In this document: in pieces, positions 9,549 to 19,154 of the stretch
Layout of the letters: every line of letters begins with the position of its first letter
Numbering within the stretch: position 1 is the stretch's first letter
Source: Agrobacterium larrymoorei
GTDB lineage: Bacteria; Pseudomonadota; Alphaproteobacteria; Rhizobiales; Rhizobiaceae
Direction of reading: 5' to 3'
NCBI RefSeq assembly: GCF_030819275.1
Contig: NZ_JAUTBL010000001.1
Coordinates: forward strand, 1,022,501 to 1,086,500
DNA: 64,000 nt
Program-made: the position numbers and the translations under genes
The notes under the pieces: model-generated
Seen by the model: the letters and a program-made list of their open reading frames with translations, nothing else
Databases searched by the model: none
Told to the model about the DNA's origin: nothing

Positions 9549-10650
9549 TCGCAACTGGAGCCATCTGCTCGACGTGCCTGCTTTTCCGCCGGAGCGTTAC
9601 GCAAAGCTTGCAGACAGACTGGCAGCCCTGATGAAGACACGAAACGATGTGCTTCTTATCCAGGCCGAGGCCGTATTGGCGCTGGAGGCCGTTGCGACCA
9701 GCCTCGCACGGCCTGGCCTGAAAGCGCTGAACATCGTGACGAGCCCCTACGGCGCATGGTTTGGCGACTGGCTGAAGCGCGGCGGCAGCGATGTCATCAA
9801 TCTCGTGGCCGATCTCGGACGGCCGATCGCGATAGAGGCTGTGCGTCAGCAACTGGATGAAAACCCCAATATCGCTGTGCTTTCGCTGGTCCATGCGGAA
9901 TCCGCAACCGGCATTCTCAACCCGCTGGAAGACATCGTCCGGCTTGCAAGAGAAAGAGGCGTGCTCACGGTGGTAGATGCGGTCGCGTCGATTGGCGGCC
10001 ATGCACTGAATGTGGATGAAAACGGCATCGATGTCGTCGTGATCGGCCCGCAAAAATCGCTCGCAGGACCGGCGGGCGTCTCGGCAATCTCCGTCAGCGA
10101 ACGCGCCTGGGCGATGCTGCGGCATGAAAGCGCTCCCCGCAACTCGATGCTGTCTCTACTCGATCAGAAAGAGCAATGGCTTGAGACCGGCAGAGGCGTT
10201 TTGCCGGGCACGCCCGCACCGCTTGAGTTCTTCGCGCTCGACGCCGCACTCGATCGTCTGGAAGCCGAAGGCATTGACGCAGTTCAAGCGCGGCATCATC
10301 TTGCGGCAAAGGCGACACGCGAAGCTCTGGTTGCTCTCGGTGCCGAGCTTTGGGTCGACGACACTCTCGCTTCAGCACTGGTGACAGCCGTCAGACTTCC
10401 GGCTGACATCGACCGCAACGATCTTCTTCTGGCAGCAAGGCTCGATGGAGCGGATATCGGCGCAGCGGTCGGACCCGGCTCAGATCGTTTGGTCCGCCTC
10501 AACCATACCGGCCGCCGCGCCAGCAAGGAAGCGGTGCTCGCCAACATCAAGGCCTTCGCCCAGGCGCTGCACTTGCAGGGGCGCTCAGGACTGGCCGACA
10601 AAGCCGTTGAGGCGGTGGACGCATTTTATTCGTCCTCAGGTGCGAAGTAG
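9541..10650 (+). CDS. Class V pyridoxal-phosphate aminotransferase
   Basis: A 369-residue fold-type I PLP enzyme of the alanine/serine-glyoxylate aminotransferase group. Visible PLP-binding features are HAESATG (118-124), VDAVAS with Asp146 that would contact the pyridine nitrogen, and GPQKSL with Lys172 as the Schiff-base lysine. The N-terminus lacks the usual proline/glycine-rich pyruvate-binding motif of the group, so the amino acceptor may differ. The start at 9541 overlaps the ATPase stop by eight bases. A reading from 9505 would lie deeper inside the ATPase gene. Being last in an importer operon suggests that it deaminates the imported compound or a product of it. Confidence 0.8.
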   Translation: MPDRNWSHLLDVPAFPPERYAKLADRLAALMKTRNDVLLIQAEAVLALEAVATSLARPGLKALNIVTSPYGAWFGDWLKRGGSDVINLVADLGRPIAIEAVRQQLDENPNIAVLSLVHAESATGILNPLEDIVRLARERGVLTVVDAVASIGGHALNVDENGIDVVVIGPQKSLAGPAGVSAISVSERAWAMLRHESAPRNSMLSLLDQKEQWLETGRGVLPGTPAPLEFFALDAALDRLEAEGIDAVQARHHLAAKATREALVALGAELWVDDTLASALVTAVRLPADIDRNDLLLAARLDGADIGAAVGPGSDRLVRLNHTGRRASKEAVLANIKAFAQALHLQGRSGLADKAVEAVDAFYSSSGAK

Positions 10651-10753
10651 CTCGCATACGGGCGTTTGGAAAAATGCTCTCGCTGAAACGCCGCTACTGG
10701 AAGGATCTTTCCCTCTCGCCCGCAACGCTAACACAGGAATCCCTCCTGCAATC

Positions 10754-10782
10754 TTGACGAAATCGTGGCAACGCGCGAAACT
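10754..10782 (+). promoter_or_regulatory. Putative promoter of the small charged protein gene
   Basis: A TTGACG -35 box at 10754-10759 and a weak GAAACT -10 box at 10777-10782, spaced by 17 bases. Transcription would begin near 10789, leaving a leader of about 30 bases before the strong ribosome-binding site of the next gene. This suggests that the small gene is expressed separately from the upstream operon. Confidence 0.35.
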
Positions 10783-10819
10783 TTACACATTGTTAAGTTC
10801 GGTGACAGGAGGAATGAAA

Positions 10820-11002
10820 ATGGTTGCTGGTTTCAACATGCTTTCCTTCGATCTCTTCGGCCTCGGCCGTCGGGCACAGGAAGAAAAGCTCAAGCGTGAC
10901 AACGGATCGAAAAAGGATCAGGTCTCGCGCGACGAGTCCGAGCAGCGCGATCGAGATCAGGAACATGACCTGTTCTTTTGGTCGCTCTACCCGGTGATCT
11001 AA
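10820..11002 (+). CDS. Small highly charged protein of unknown function
   Basis: A 60-residue open frame that I do not recognise. It has a short hydrophobic/aromatic N-terminus (MVAGFNMLSFDLFGLG), a strongly charged middle rich in K, R, E, D, Q and S (about residues 17-50), and an aromatic C-terminus (DLFFWSLYPVI). An AGGAGG at 10807-10812 precedes two ATGs. The one at 10820 has the better spacing of seven bases, while the ATG at 10814 is almost on top of the ribosome-binding site. The strong site and the promoter-like boxes upstream argue that it is a real gene. No signal peptide or metal motif is visible. A membrane- or partner-binding adaptor is conceivable but not shown. Confidence 0.55.
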   Translation: MVAGFNMLSFDLFGLGRRAQEEKLKRDNGSKKDQVSRDESEQRDRDQEHDLFFWSLYPVI

Positions 11003-11037
11003 AAAAACACCCTTAAAGCGATACTCTTCCACATCTG

Positions 11038-12612
11038 TTAAAGACGATCCAGTTCCTCGCGATGCCGATACATTGCGAGGAATTTTTTGTAGTCCCGTTC
11101 ATACAGGGATGCCCGGGCTTCATCCGGCTGGCATTCCTCATAGCCGGGATACATGGCAGCCCCGGCCTCCGCCAAGCTCGTATAGACGCCACCCGCCGCC
11201 GCCGCGGTCATAGCGGTTCCGAGAAGCACGGCATCATTTGTTTGTGGCACGACGACGCGCTTGCCTGTCGCGTCTGCATAAAGTTCCATCAACAGTGGAT
11301 TGTGAACGTGCCCACCCGCGACGTGAAGCGTAGTGGTGCGATATCCAAACCCTTCCATAGCATCCAAAACGTGGCGCGTGCTGAGCGCGATCGAAACGGC
11401 TGTGCGCCAGTACAGTGCACAGAGGCTGTCGAATGATGTATCGAGCGTCAGACCGCTGATCACACCCCGGGCATGCGGGTCGGCAAGCGGCGACCTGTTG
11501 CCATGAAAATCCGGCAGGACATGCAGACGGCTGGCAAACGCCTCGCCTTCCTCTGCGCGCAACGCCATGACGCGGTCGACGATGCGCCGGTGAAGTGCGG
11601 CGTCTGGCTCACCACCTGCCGCATGCATGCGGACAATATGATCGAGCAGCGCGCCCGTAGCCGATTGTCCGCCCTCCACCAGCCAGTGATCCGGCAGAAC
11701 AGCCTGCCAATAGGGTCCCCACAGGCTGCGACCATGCATGCGATTGGGCGTCAGCGCCACGAGACAACTGGATGTACCGGCTATCAGCGCGACGTTGTTC
11801 TCGACATGCCTGTCGAGGCTACCGCCGAGCGCACCAAGCGCGCCCGCATAGGCATCGATCATGCCGGTCGCGACCCGGCATCCGGTATCCAGCCCCAAGT
11901 CATCGGCACCCTTGGGCGACAGCACACCAACAGCTTGACCTGGCGCGACGGTGCTCGAAGGGAGCGAAGCGCGTTCTTTCAGATCGCCAAGCCCGGCAAG
12001 CTCTAGATAATCGTTGCGCCAGCCTTGCGGCTCATGCGCCAGAAAATTCCATTTTGCCGTCAATGTGCAGTTGGAGCGCGCAGCACTGCCGCTCGCCTTC
12101 CATGTGAGGAAGTCGGCAAGATCGAAGAAGTAAAAAGCTCTCGACCAGCTTTGAGGCAGATGCTTCTTCAGCCACATCAGCTTCGGTATCTGCATTTCGG
12201 GAGAGATCGATCCGCCAACGAAATCCAGAACCGGATGACGGGACGCTGTCAGAAAATCCGCCTCGTCGATGGCCCGGTGATCGAGCCAAACCACCGTGTC
12301 GAAGCAGTCTTCGCCTGTGGTCGAGACCGACACCTGTTCGCCAGATTTGCCCCGCGCAACCAGCGAGCAGGTGGCATCGAAACCGATGGCAGCCACACCC
12401 GCCGCATCGATCGCCGCCTCGGCGATGGCAGAGCGTACCGAAAGGCAGACCGCGTTCCATATGTCCTCGGAATCGTGCTCGGCGTGGTTTTCCCTTGGTC
12501 TTTGCATGACGATGGGATGCGTTGCGCGCGACAGCATTGCACCACGACGGTCGAACACCCCGGCGCGCGCGCTGCCTGTTCCGACATCGACCGCAACGAG
12601 ATATTGGCGCAT
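11038..12612 (-). CDS. FGGY-family carbohydrate kinase (ribulokinase-like)
   Basis: A 524-residue sugar kinase, last gene of the polyol operon. The N-terminal phosphate motif VDVGTGSARAGVFD (about 7-20) and the C-terminal ATP-binding segment around GGHVHNPLLMELYADATG mark the FGGY fold. The length and the VWLDHRA motif fit the D-ribulokinase/YDxK branch better than the shorter xylulokinases. It would phosphorylate a ketopentose such as D-ribulose or D-xylulose released from a pentitol, which would widen the operon from mannitol/sorbitol to C5 polyols. Substrate choice is inference. It starts 68 bp after the HAD gene. Confidence 0.82.
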   Translation of the reverse strand: MRQYLVAVDVGTGSARAGVFDRRGAMLSRATHPIVMQRPRENHAEHDSEDIWNAVCLSVRSAIAEAAIDAAGVAAIGFDATCSLVARGKSGEQVSVSTTGEDCFDTVVWLDHRAIDEADFLTASRHPVLDFVGGSISPEMQIPKLMWLKKHLPQSWSRAFYFFDLADFLTWKASGSAARSNCTLTAKWNFLAHEPQGWRNDYLELAGLGDLKERASLPSSTVAPGQAVGVLSPKGADDLGLDTGCRVATGMIDAYAGALGALGGSLDRHVENNVALIAGTSSCLVALTPNRMHGRSLWGPYWQAVLPDHWLVEGGQSATGALLDHIVRMHAAGGEPDAALHRRIVDRVMALRAEEGEAFASRLHVLPDFHGNRSPLADPHARGVISGLTLDTSFDSLCALYWRTAVSIALSTRHVLDAMEGFGYRTTTLHVAGGHVHNPLLMELYADATGKRVVVPQTNDAVLLGTAMTAAAAGGVYTSLAEAGAAMYPGYEECQPDEARASLYERDYKKFLAMYRHREELDRL

Positions 12613-12680
12613 GAAGCTAGTTTCCCATCCCTGTCTTGCCGAAAGCGGGGAGAGAACCGTTCCGTGTCGTCACCTGCACG

Positions 12681-13385
12681 TCAACCAGCCTCTGCTCTTG
12701 AGCCTTTGCGGCCCTTTCGGTCGCGCACAAGGTGGACCAAATCCGGCATGGCGTCAAACACGAGATCAGGCTCGAGCGCTGCGATCTGTTGGCGAAATGC
12801 CGGGAAGCGTGCGTGAGAGCCGCCTGTAAAAGCAAAAACGCACATGCCCGCTGCCTTAGCCGCGGCAATGCCGGCCGGGCTGTCTTCGATGACGATGCAA
12901 TTAGCCGGCTCCACGCCCATCTCGTGGGCGGCATGCAGGAAGAGATCGGGCGCCGGCTTGCCGTTCTTCACCATGGTCGCGCTGAAAATATGCGGCTCGA
13001 ATTTTTCGATCAGCCCCGTCAGGCCCAAAGAGTAGCGTATGCGTTCCGGTTGACTGGAAGAGGCCACGCAGCGCGGTACGTCGAGCCTGTCCAGCGTCTC
13101 GGCAATGCCTTCAATGGCCTTTAATTCGAGGCGGAAACGTTCGAACAGCGCGCTTCGCATATGTTCGAGAAAGTCGATATCGGTCTCGATACCGTATTCC
13201 TCCCAAAGCGTTGCCGTCATATTGGCGAGGCTACGGCCGAGAAAGCGCTGATAGGCCTCCTCCTCGGTCATCTGGACACCCAGATGCGCCAGCATGTCGA
13301 TCAGCACGGAGACGGAAACCGGCTCACTATCGACGAGAACGCCATCGCAGTCGAAGATCACCAAGGGGCCGGTTTCGGTGGGCAT
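12681..13385 (-). CDS. HAD-superfamily hydrolase (sugar-phosphate phosphatase-like)
   Basis: A 234-residue cytoplasmic enzyme with the HAD motif I DCDGVLVDSE (Asp12 nucleophile, Asp14 general acid), motif II in VASSSQ, and the C-terminal VIEDSPAGIAAAKAAGM motif IV. The helical cap between motifs I and II places it in the beta-phosphoglucomutase-like class. It lies four bases downstream of mtlK in the polyol operon. A sugar-phosphate phosphatase role, removing dead-end phosphorylated polyol or ketose, is plausible but not proven. Confidence 0.85.
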   Translation of the reverse strand: MPTETGPLVIFDCDGVLVDSEPVSVSVLIDMLAHLGVQMTEEEAYQRFLGRSLANMTATLWEEYGIETDIDFLEHMRSALFERFRLELKAIEGIAETLDRLDVPRCVASSSQPERIRYSLGLTGLIEKFEPHIFSATMVKNGKPAPDLFLHAAHEMGVEPANCIVIEDSPAGIAAAKAAGMCVFAFTGGSHARFPAFRQQIAALEPDLVFDAMPDLVHLVRDRKGRKGSRAEAG

Positions 13386-13389
13386 GATG

Positions 13390-14874
13390 TCAGCTTTCGA
13401 TGAGTTTATCGTCCAGATAGAGCTGCAGCGTCTTTGCCGTTCCCTGCTGCCACAATGTCTTTAGAGCATGGGCAAAGCGCTTGCGGAAGAGGTCGGACTC
13501 CGCAACGTCACCGAAAATATCGCTCAGTGCGAGGAACGCCATCGGATCGTCCTTCGCCTTGATCGCCGCCGCCTGCAGGCGCTCGGCACTCGCATCGTTG
13601 AAGACGATCTCCTTGCCGCTGTCCGACGTGCCGTAGAAGTAGCGGCACCAAAGTGCAGAGACCAGCGACAGACCAACAATGTCGAGGCCCTGTGCCAGAC
13701 GGTCAGCCGTCGAGGGCAGGATGAATTTCGGTTGGCGGTTGGAGCCGTCCTGCGCCAGACGTGGAATGGTGTCGCCAATCTTCGGGTTGAGGAAACGGCG
13801 CTCGATCAGGTCGAAATATTCGTTGAGACTGGTGTCCGGGACCGGAGGAATGATCGGAATGATCTCGTCCTTTTCCAACTTGGCAAGGAATGCGCGGATC
13901 AACGGATGCTCCATCGCCTCATGGACGAAATGAATGTCGAGCAGCGCCGCCGGGTAGGCTATGGCTGCGTGTCCGCCGTTCAGAATGCGGATCTTCATGT
14001 GTTCATAGGGCGCGACATCACTCACGAACTGAACGCCGACTTTTTCCAGAGCCGGGCGACCGGCGGGGAAATTGTCTTCCATCACCCATTGCTTGAACTC
14101 TTCGCAGAAGACCGGCCAGTTGTCCTCGATGCTGAAGTCGTCGCGGGCAATGGAGCGCTCGCGATCGCCGGTGGCGGGCGTGATGCGGTCCACCATGGAA
14201 TTGGGGAAGGAAACGTTTTCACCGATCCAGGTGGCGAAGGCTGGATCGGACAGGGCTGCGAGGCCGACGACGGCATTCTTCGTGACCTTGCCGTTGTGAG
14301 GAATGTTGTCACAGGACATGACCGTGAAAGCCGGGATACCCCTATCACGCCGGGCTCGAAGCCCGGCGACAATGAGGCCAAACACCGTCTTCGGCGCTGC
14401 CGGGCTCTTGCCGTCCTCGGCAATGGCTGGATGCTGCGGATTGAAAGAGCCGGACGCATCGATGAAGTAGCCGCCCTCCGTGATCGTCATGGAGACGATG
14501 CGAATTTTTGGGTCGGCAAGGGCCCCAATAATCGCCTTGGCTTGGCCGACTGGCAGGATGTCGATCATCGGTCCGGTGACGCGGGCACCTGTACGGTTGT
14601 TGTCCTGCTCCACCACCGTCGTCAGGAAATCCTGGTCGGCGAGTTTCTCGCGCATCACCGCGTCCGATGGCAGAACGCCAGCACCGATGATCGCAAAATC
14701 ATGATCGGAACCGGTGTTGAAGAGATCGTCAAGATAGATCGCCTGATGCGCACGGTGAAAGTTACCGACGCCGAAATGAACGATCCCTGCCGAAAGGTCG
14801 CTCCGCGAATAGGACGGAACCTGAGCGGTGGCCTTTGCCTGATCAAGCGTTGCGAGCGAGAGTTTGCATGTCAT
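13390..14874 (-). CDS. mtlK: Mannitol 2-dehydrogenase
   Basis: A 494-residue NAD-dependent polyol-specific long-chain dehydrogenase that oxidises D-mannitol to D-fructose (related members also take D-arabitol or sorbitol). The N-terminal dinucleotide segment GIVHFGVGNFHRAHQ and the catalytic segment KIRILNGGHAAIAYPA, with the family's Lys/Asn/His set, are both present. The start is the ATG at 14874 (MTCKLS), preceded by GAGGA. The longer reading from 14928 has no such site. It sits directly downstream of smoK, as in other rhizobial smo-mtlK operons. Confidence 0.92.
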   Translation of the reverse strand: MTCKLSLATLDQAKATAQVPSYSRSDLSAGIVHFGVGNFHRAHQAIYLDDLFNTGSDHDFAIIGAGVLPSDAVMREKLADQDFLTTVVEQDNNRTGARVTGPMIDILPVGQAKAIIGALADPKIRIVSMTITEGGYFIDASGSFNPQHPAIAEDGKSPAAPKTVFGLIVAGLRARRDRGIPAFTVMSCDNIPHNGKVTKNAVVGLAALSDPAFATWIGENVSFPNSMVDRITPATGDRERSIARDDFSIEDNWPVFCEEFKQWVMEDNFPAGRPALEKVGVQFVSDVAPYEHMKIRILNGGHAAIAYPAALLDIHFVHEAMEHPLIRAFLAKLEKDEIIPIIPPVPDTSLNEYFDLIERRFLNPKIGDTIPRLAQDGSNRQPKFILPSTADRLAQGLDIVGLSLVSALWCRYFYGTSDSGKEIVFNDASAERLQAAAIKAKDDPMAFLALSDIFGDVAESDLFRKRFAHALKTLWQQGTAKTLQLYLDDKLIES

Positions 14875-14972
14875 GAGACAATCCTCGAATAATTCCCAAT
14901 CGAACCGGCGCGCAGGAGACGCGCTCAAGGTTCATCTCGTGATGGCTTTCGCCAGTTGCTGGCATCCAAGCG

Positions 14973-15977
14973 CTATGCCCGAATTGCCAGACCGTTCTTG
15001 TCGAACCTATGGACCTTGGTCTCGTCCGGCGTGATGAAGACGATGTCGCCGTGCTGGCAAGCGAACTCGCCGCCGGCGCGTGCGGTGATCATGCCGATCC
15101 CCTCGACATCGATATGCAGGAAGGTATCGGAGCCGAGATGCTCGGCCACATTGACCTTGCCCTTCCACAGACCACTTTCCTTCGACAGCAGCAGATGTTC
15201 AGGGCGGACACCGACCGTTTCGGCCGACTTGCCAAAGGCATAGGCACCCTTGACCAGGTTCATCCGCGGAGAGCCGATGAAGCCGGCGACGAAGAGATTG
15301 GCCGGGCTGCGGTAGAGATCGAGCGGCGAGCCGACCTGCTCGATATTACCGCGGTTGAGAACCACGATCTTGTCGGCCATGGTCATGGCTTCCACCTGGT
15401 CGTGGGTCACATAGACCATCGTCGTCTTCAGCGTATTGTGCAGCTCGGATATCTCCAGCCGCATCGTGCCACGCAGTGCCGCATCGAGGTTCGACAAAGG
15501 TTCGTCGAACAGGAAGGCAGAAGGCTCACGCACGATGGCACGTCCGATGGCAACGCGCTGGCGCTGGCCGCCTGATAGCTGCGAGGGGCGACGATCAAGA
15601 TAATCCGTCAGATTGAGGATGGCAGCGGCGTCATTCACCTTCTTGTCGATGGCGGACTTTTCCATCTTCGCCATTTTCAGCGGAAAGCCGATATTGTTGC
15701 GCACGCTCATATGCGGATAGAGCGCATAGGATTGGAACACCATAGCAAGACCGCGCTCGGCGGGCGCCCTTTCGGTCACGTCCTTGCCATCGATGATGAT
15801 CTGGCCGCCGCTGACGTCTTCAAGCCCGGCAATCAGACGCAGCAGCGTGGACTTGCCGCAGCCAGACGGGCCGACGAAGACGACGAACTCGCCATTTTGA
15901 ATGTCGAGATTGATGGACGGGATGACCTTGGCTTCGCCAAAGACCTTCGAAACATTTTTAAGCGAAATGCTGCCCAT
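14973..15977 (-). CDS. smoK: Polyol ABC transporter ATP-binding protein SmoK
   Basis: A 334-residue MalK/UgpC-type ATPase of a CUT1 importer. Walker A is GPSGCGKST at 36-44, the signature [15 protein letters not shown], Walker [12 protein letters not shown], and a C-terminal TOBE/OB regulatory region ends the protein ([10 protein letters not shown]). The start is the ATG at 15977 with AAGGAT upstream. The 100 residues that an open frame would add before it overlap smoG and are not protein-like. The gap to smoG is 11 bp. Confidence 0.92.
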   Translation of the reverse strand: MGSISLKNVSKVFGEAKVIPSINLDIQNGEFVVFVGPSGCGKSTLLRLIAGLEDVSGGQIIIDGKDVTERAPAERGLAMVFQSYALYPHMSVRNNIGFPLKMAKMEKSAIDKKVNDAAAILNLTDYLDRRPSQLSGGQRQRVAIGRAIVREPSAFLFDEPLSNLDAALRGTMRLEISELHNTLKTTMVYVTHDQVEAMTMADKIVVLNRGNIEQVGSPLDLYRSPANLFVAGFIGSPRMNLVKGAYAFGKSAETVGVRPEHLLLSKESGLWKGKVNVAEHLGSDTFLHIDVEGIGMITARAGGEFACQHGDIVFITPDETKVHRFDKNGLAIRA

Positions 15978-15988
15978 TGTTATGATCC

Positions 15989-16813
15989 TTATTTCACAGC
16001 GCCGAAGGTCAGGCCGCGCACGAGTTGTTTCTGGCTGAACCAGCCGAGCACCAGGATTGGAGCGATCGCCATCATCGAAGCGGCGGAAAGCTTCGCCCAG
16101 AACAAGCCCTGCGGTGACGAGAAGGAGGCGATGAAGGCCGTCAGCGGTGCTGCATTGGTGGTCGTCAGGCGGATGGTCCAGAAGGACTCGTTCCAGGCCA
16201 GAATGATGTTGAGAAGCAATGTGGAGGCAATGCCGGGAACCGCCATCGGGGTCAGCACGTAGACGATCTCGTTCCACAGCGACGCACCATCCATCCGCGC
16301 CGCTTCCAGAATTTCACCCGGAATTTCACGGAAGTAGGTGTAGAGCATCCACACCACGATCGGCAGATTGATCATGGTCAGCATCAATGTCAGGCCAATG
16401 CGGGTGTCGAGAAGGCCGGCATTGCGGAACATCAAATAGAACGGCACCAGGACAGCAACGGCTGGCATCATCTTGGTGGAGAGCATCCACATCAGGATGT
16501 CCTTGGTGCGCTTCGTCGGCGAAAAGGCCATGGCCCAGGCCGCCGGGATGGCGATGAGCAGTGCCAGAATCGTGGAGCCGACCGACAGGACGACCGAGTT
16601 CATGAAGGGCTTGAAGTAGTCACGCTGCGTGTTCACCGTGACGTAATTTTCCAGCGTGCCCGAGGGCCAGAGGCTGAAGCCTGCAATGGCTTCCGGCTCC
16701 GTCTTGATGGAGGTGAGGAAGGCATAAAGGATCGGGAAGAACAGGATGAGCGCAACCACCCATGCCGCGATGGTAAAGCCGATCTTCGAACGGGTAGAGA
16801 CTTTACGAGCCAT
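15989..16813 (-). CDS. smoG: Polyol ABC transporter permease SmoG (MalG type)
   Basis: A 274-residue inner-membrane permease of the CUT1 class with about six hydrophobic helices. The MalG-type EAA loop is visible ([20 protein letters not shown]) and the C-terminus [11 protein letters not shown] is typical of the family. It pairs with SmoF. It lies 11 bp downstream of smoF and 11 bp upstream of smoK. Confidence 0.91.
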   Translation of the reverse strand: MARKVSTRSKIGFTIAAWVVALILFFPILYAFLTSIKTEPEAIAGFSLWPSGTLENYVTVNTQRDYFKPFMNSVVLSVGSTILALLIAIPAAWAMAFSPTKRTKDILMWMLSTKMMPAVAVLVPFYLMFRNAGLLDTRIGLTLMLTMINLPIVVWMLYTYFREIPGEILEAARMDGASLWNEIVYVLTPMAVPGIASTLLLNIILAWNESFWTIRLTTTNAAPLTAFIASFSSPQGLFWAKLSAASMMAIAPILVLGWFSQKQLVRGLTFGAVK

Positions 16814-16824
16814 GGGACGTCTCC

Positions 16825-17697
16825 TTAACGATCGAGGTTCTTGCCGACGGCGCGCATCAGGAAGATGGCGACGATGTTGGCGAGTACGATGGCGATGATA
16901 CCGCCGGCAGACGCCCCGCCCACATCATAACCAAGCAGCGCGGTCCGGTAGATCAGGAACGGCAGGTTGGTGGAGGCATAGCCGGGTCCGCCATTGGTGG
17001 TGACGAGAATTTCCGCATAGACGCCCAGAAGGAAGATCGTCTGGATGAGGATGACAACCGTCATGGCACGCGCCAGATGTGGCAGCGTCAGATAGATGAA
17101 GCGGTTGAAGAAGTTCGCGCCGTCCATTTCAGCCGCTTCCTTCTGTTCGCCATCCAAAGACTGTAGAGCAGTCAGCAGGATAAGCGTCGCGAAAGGCAAC
17201 CATTGCCAAGCCACGATGATGACGATGGACAGAAGCGGAAAGCGCGAAAACCAGTCGATGGGCTGGAAACCGAAGAACCTGTTCAGGTCCGCAAGCACGC
17301 CGTATCCGGGGTGCATGATCATGTTCTTCCAGATCAGCGCCGCAACGGGCGGCATGACGAAGAATGGCGAAATCACGAGAATGCGCACGATGCCCTGGCC
17401 GAAAATCGGCTGATCGAGCAAAAGAGCGATGGCTACACCGCCGATAATGGTGATCAGCAGCACGCCACCGACGATGATCAGCGTGTTCCAGATCGACTGG
17501 AAGAAGGCCGGATCGGTGTAGAAGAATTTGTAGTTGAACAGACCGGCGAAGCTGACATTTGCCGGATTCAGCAGATTGTAGTTCTGGAAGGAAAACCACA
17601 GCGTCATCGCCAGTGGCACGATCATCCAGATGAGAAGCAGGAAAACGGAAGGCGCCATCATCACGCGCGCCAGGTTCCTGGTGTTCTGCGTTGCCAT
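16825..17697 (-). CDS. smoF: Polyol ABC transporter permease SmoF (MalF type)
   Basis: A 290-residue inner-membrane permease of the CUT1 class. The EAA loop is visible as QKEAAEMDGANFFNRFIYL. The start is the ATG at 17697 (MATQNTRN) with GGGAGGG upstream. The reading from 17730 adds eleven residues but bypasses this site. The 120 bp gap to smoE could hold an mRNA hairpin that lets the binding protein be made in excess, though I see no strong one. Confidence 0.91.
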   Translation of the reverse strand: MATQNTRNLARVMMAPSVFLLLIWMIVPLAMTLWFSFQNYNLLNPANVSFAGLFNYKFFYTDPAFFQSIWNTLIIVGGVLLITIIGGVAIALLLDQPIFGQGIVRILVISPFFVMPPVAALIWKNMIMHPGYGVLADLNRFFGFQPIDWFSRFPLLSIVIIVAWQWLPFATLILLTALQSLDGEQKEAAEMDGANFFNRFIYLTLPHLARAMTVVILIQTIFLLGVYAEILVTTNGGPGYASTNLPFLIYRTALLGYDVGGASAGGIIAIVLANIVAIFLMRAVGKNLDR

Positions 17698-17817
17698 TCG
17701 CTGCCCTCCCAGTATCGCGCGCGGCATCAAGGCCGCAGGCGGTTCATTCTTTTGATTATGAAGACGATCGAGAATGTCCGCCGCCCGGCTTTTGCCGGAC
17801 GACGGGCTTCGGGAGGA

Positions 17818-19131
17818 TTACTTGATGTAACCGGCGCGGGTCATCTCGCGTGTTGCAGTCGACTGGGCGCCTGCAAGCGCATCGTCCACCGAGGACTGAC
17901 CTGCAACAACTGCGGAGAAGAGCTGGCCAACCGTTGTACCGAGCGACTGGAACTCCGGGATCGCCACGAACTGACCGCCGGTGTAAGGCACGGGCTTGAC
18001 CGTCGGCTTGGTAATGTCAGCCGCGTTCATCGCTGCAAGTGTCGTCTTGGCGAATGGTGCAGCCTTCTCGTATTCCGCATTGTTGTAGAGCGAGGTGCGC
18101 GTGCCCGGAGGAACGTTTGCCCAGCCTTCCTTGGAAGCGACGAGATCGGAATAGTCCTTGCTGGTTGCCCACGCGATGAACTTCTCTGCGGATTCAGCCT
18201 TCTGCGAGCTCTTCGGGATCGCAAGGTTCCAGGACCACAGCCAGTTGCCATGGTTCTTCAATTCGCCATGCGTCGGGAAGAGCGCGTAGCCAACCTTATC
18301 CGCAACCTTCGAGTCCTTCGGGTTCGACACGAAAGACGCAGCAACGGTCGCATCGATCCACATGCCGCACTTGCCCTGCTGGAAGAGCGTCAGGTTTTCG
18401 TTGAAGCCGTTGGAAGCAGCCCCTGATGGGCCGGCGTCCTTCATCAGATCGACATAGAACTGCAGGGAGTTCTTCCACTCCGGCTGATCGAATTGCGGCT
18501 TCCAGTTTTCATCGAACCAGCGGCCACCGAAGGAGTTGGTGAGCGCGGTGATGAAGGCCATGTTTTCGCCCCAACCCGCCTTGCCGCGCAGGCAGATGCC
18601 GTTGATGTCGGCGTTGCGATCGGTGATCTTGCGTGCCGCATCGCCAATGAATTCCCAGGTCGGGTTTTCAGGCATCTTCAGACCGGCTTTTTCAAACAGG
18701 TCTTTGCGGTACATGATCATGGCGGATTCGCCATAGAAAGGCGCCGCATAGAGCTTGCCTTCAACCGTCAGACCGCCGCGGATGGATGGCAGCATGTCGT
18801 TGACGTCATACTTGTCGCCAAGCTTTTCCAGCGGCAGAAGCCAGCCTTGCTTGGCCCAGATCGGAACTTCGTAGTTGCCGATGGTCATGATGTCGTACTG
18901 GCCGCCATTGGTGGCGATATCCGTCGTGACGCGTTCGCGCAGGACGTTTTCTTCCAGTGTGACCCACTCGATCTGAATATCGGGGTTCTTGTCGGTGAAT
19001 TCCTTTGTCAGTCCCTGCATGCGGATCATGTCACCGTTGTTGACGGTGGCAATGGTCAATGTTTCTGCAGACGCGAGGCCGGAAAAGGCGAGAGCCGAGC
19101 ATGCGCCCAGCAGAAGTGTCTTCAATGTCAT
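17818..19131 (-). CDS. smoE: Polyol-binding periplasmic protein SmoE
   Basis: A 437-residue extracellular solute-binding protein (family 1) for mannitol/sorbitol-type polyols, first structural gene of the operon. The start is the ATG at 19131, with a GGGAGGAAG site upstream. It gives a signal peptide MTLKTLLLGACSALAFSGLASA cleaved before ETLTIA. The body shows the typical NGDMIRMQ...FTDKNPDIQIEW opening of SmoE proteins and ends GYIK. A well-formed promoter and two inverted repeats lie upstream (19155-19286). Confidence 0.92.
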   Translation of the reverse strand: MTLKTLLLGACSALAFSGLASAETLTIATVNNGDMIRMQGLTKEFTDKNPDIQIEWVTLEENVLRERVTTDIATNGGQYDIMTIGNYEVPIWAKQGWLLPLEKLGDKYDVNDMLPSIRGGLTVEGKLYAAPFYGESAMIMYRKDLFEKAGLKMPENPTWEFIGDAARKITDRNADINGICLRGKAGWGENMAFITALTNSFGGRWFDENWKPQFDQPEWKNSLQFYVDLMKDAGPSGAASNGFNENLTLFQQGKCGMWIDATVAASFVSNPKDSKVADKVGYALFPTHGELKNHGNWLWSWNLAIPKSSQKAESAEKFIAWATSKDYSDLVASKEGWANVPPGTRTSLYNNAEYEKAAPFAKTTLAAMNAADITKPTVKPVPYTGGQFVAIPEFQSLGTTVGQLFSAVVAGQSSVDDALAGAQSTATREMTRAGYIK

Positions 19132-19154
19132 GATCTTCCTCCCAGAAGAAAAAT

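Noticed and set aside
13468..14892. Long open frame (474 codons) on the plus strand opposite mtlK
   Set aside because: Arginine/glycine-rich, no family resemblance. The minus-strand mtlK is a clear family match over the same bases. High GC content opens antisense frames.
17203..18426. Plus-strand frame of 407 codons across smoF and smoE
   Set aside because: It spans the gap between two confirmed genes and is made of charged low-complexity sequence.
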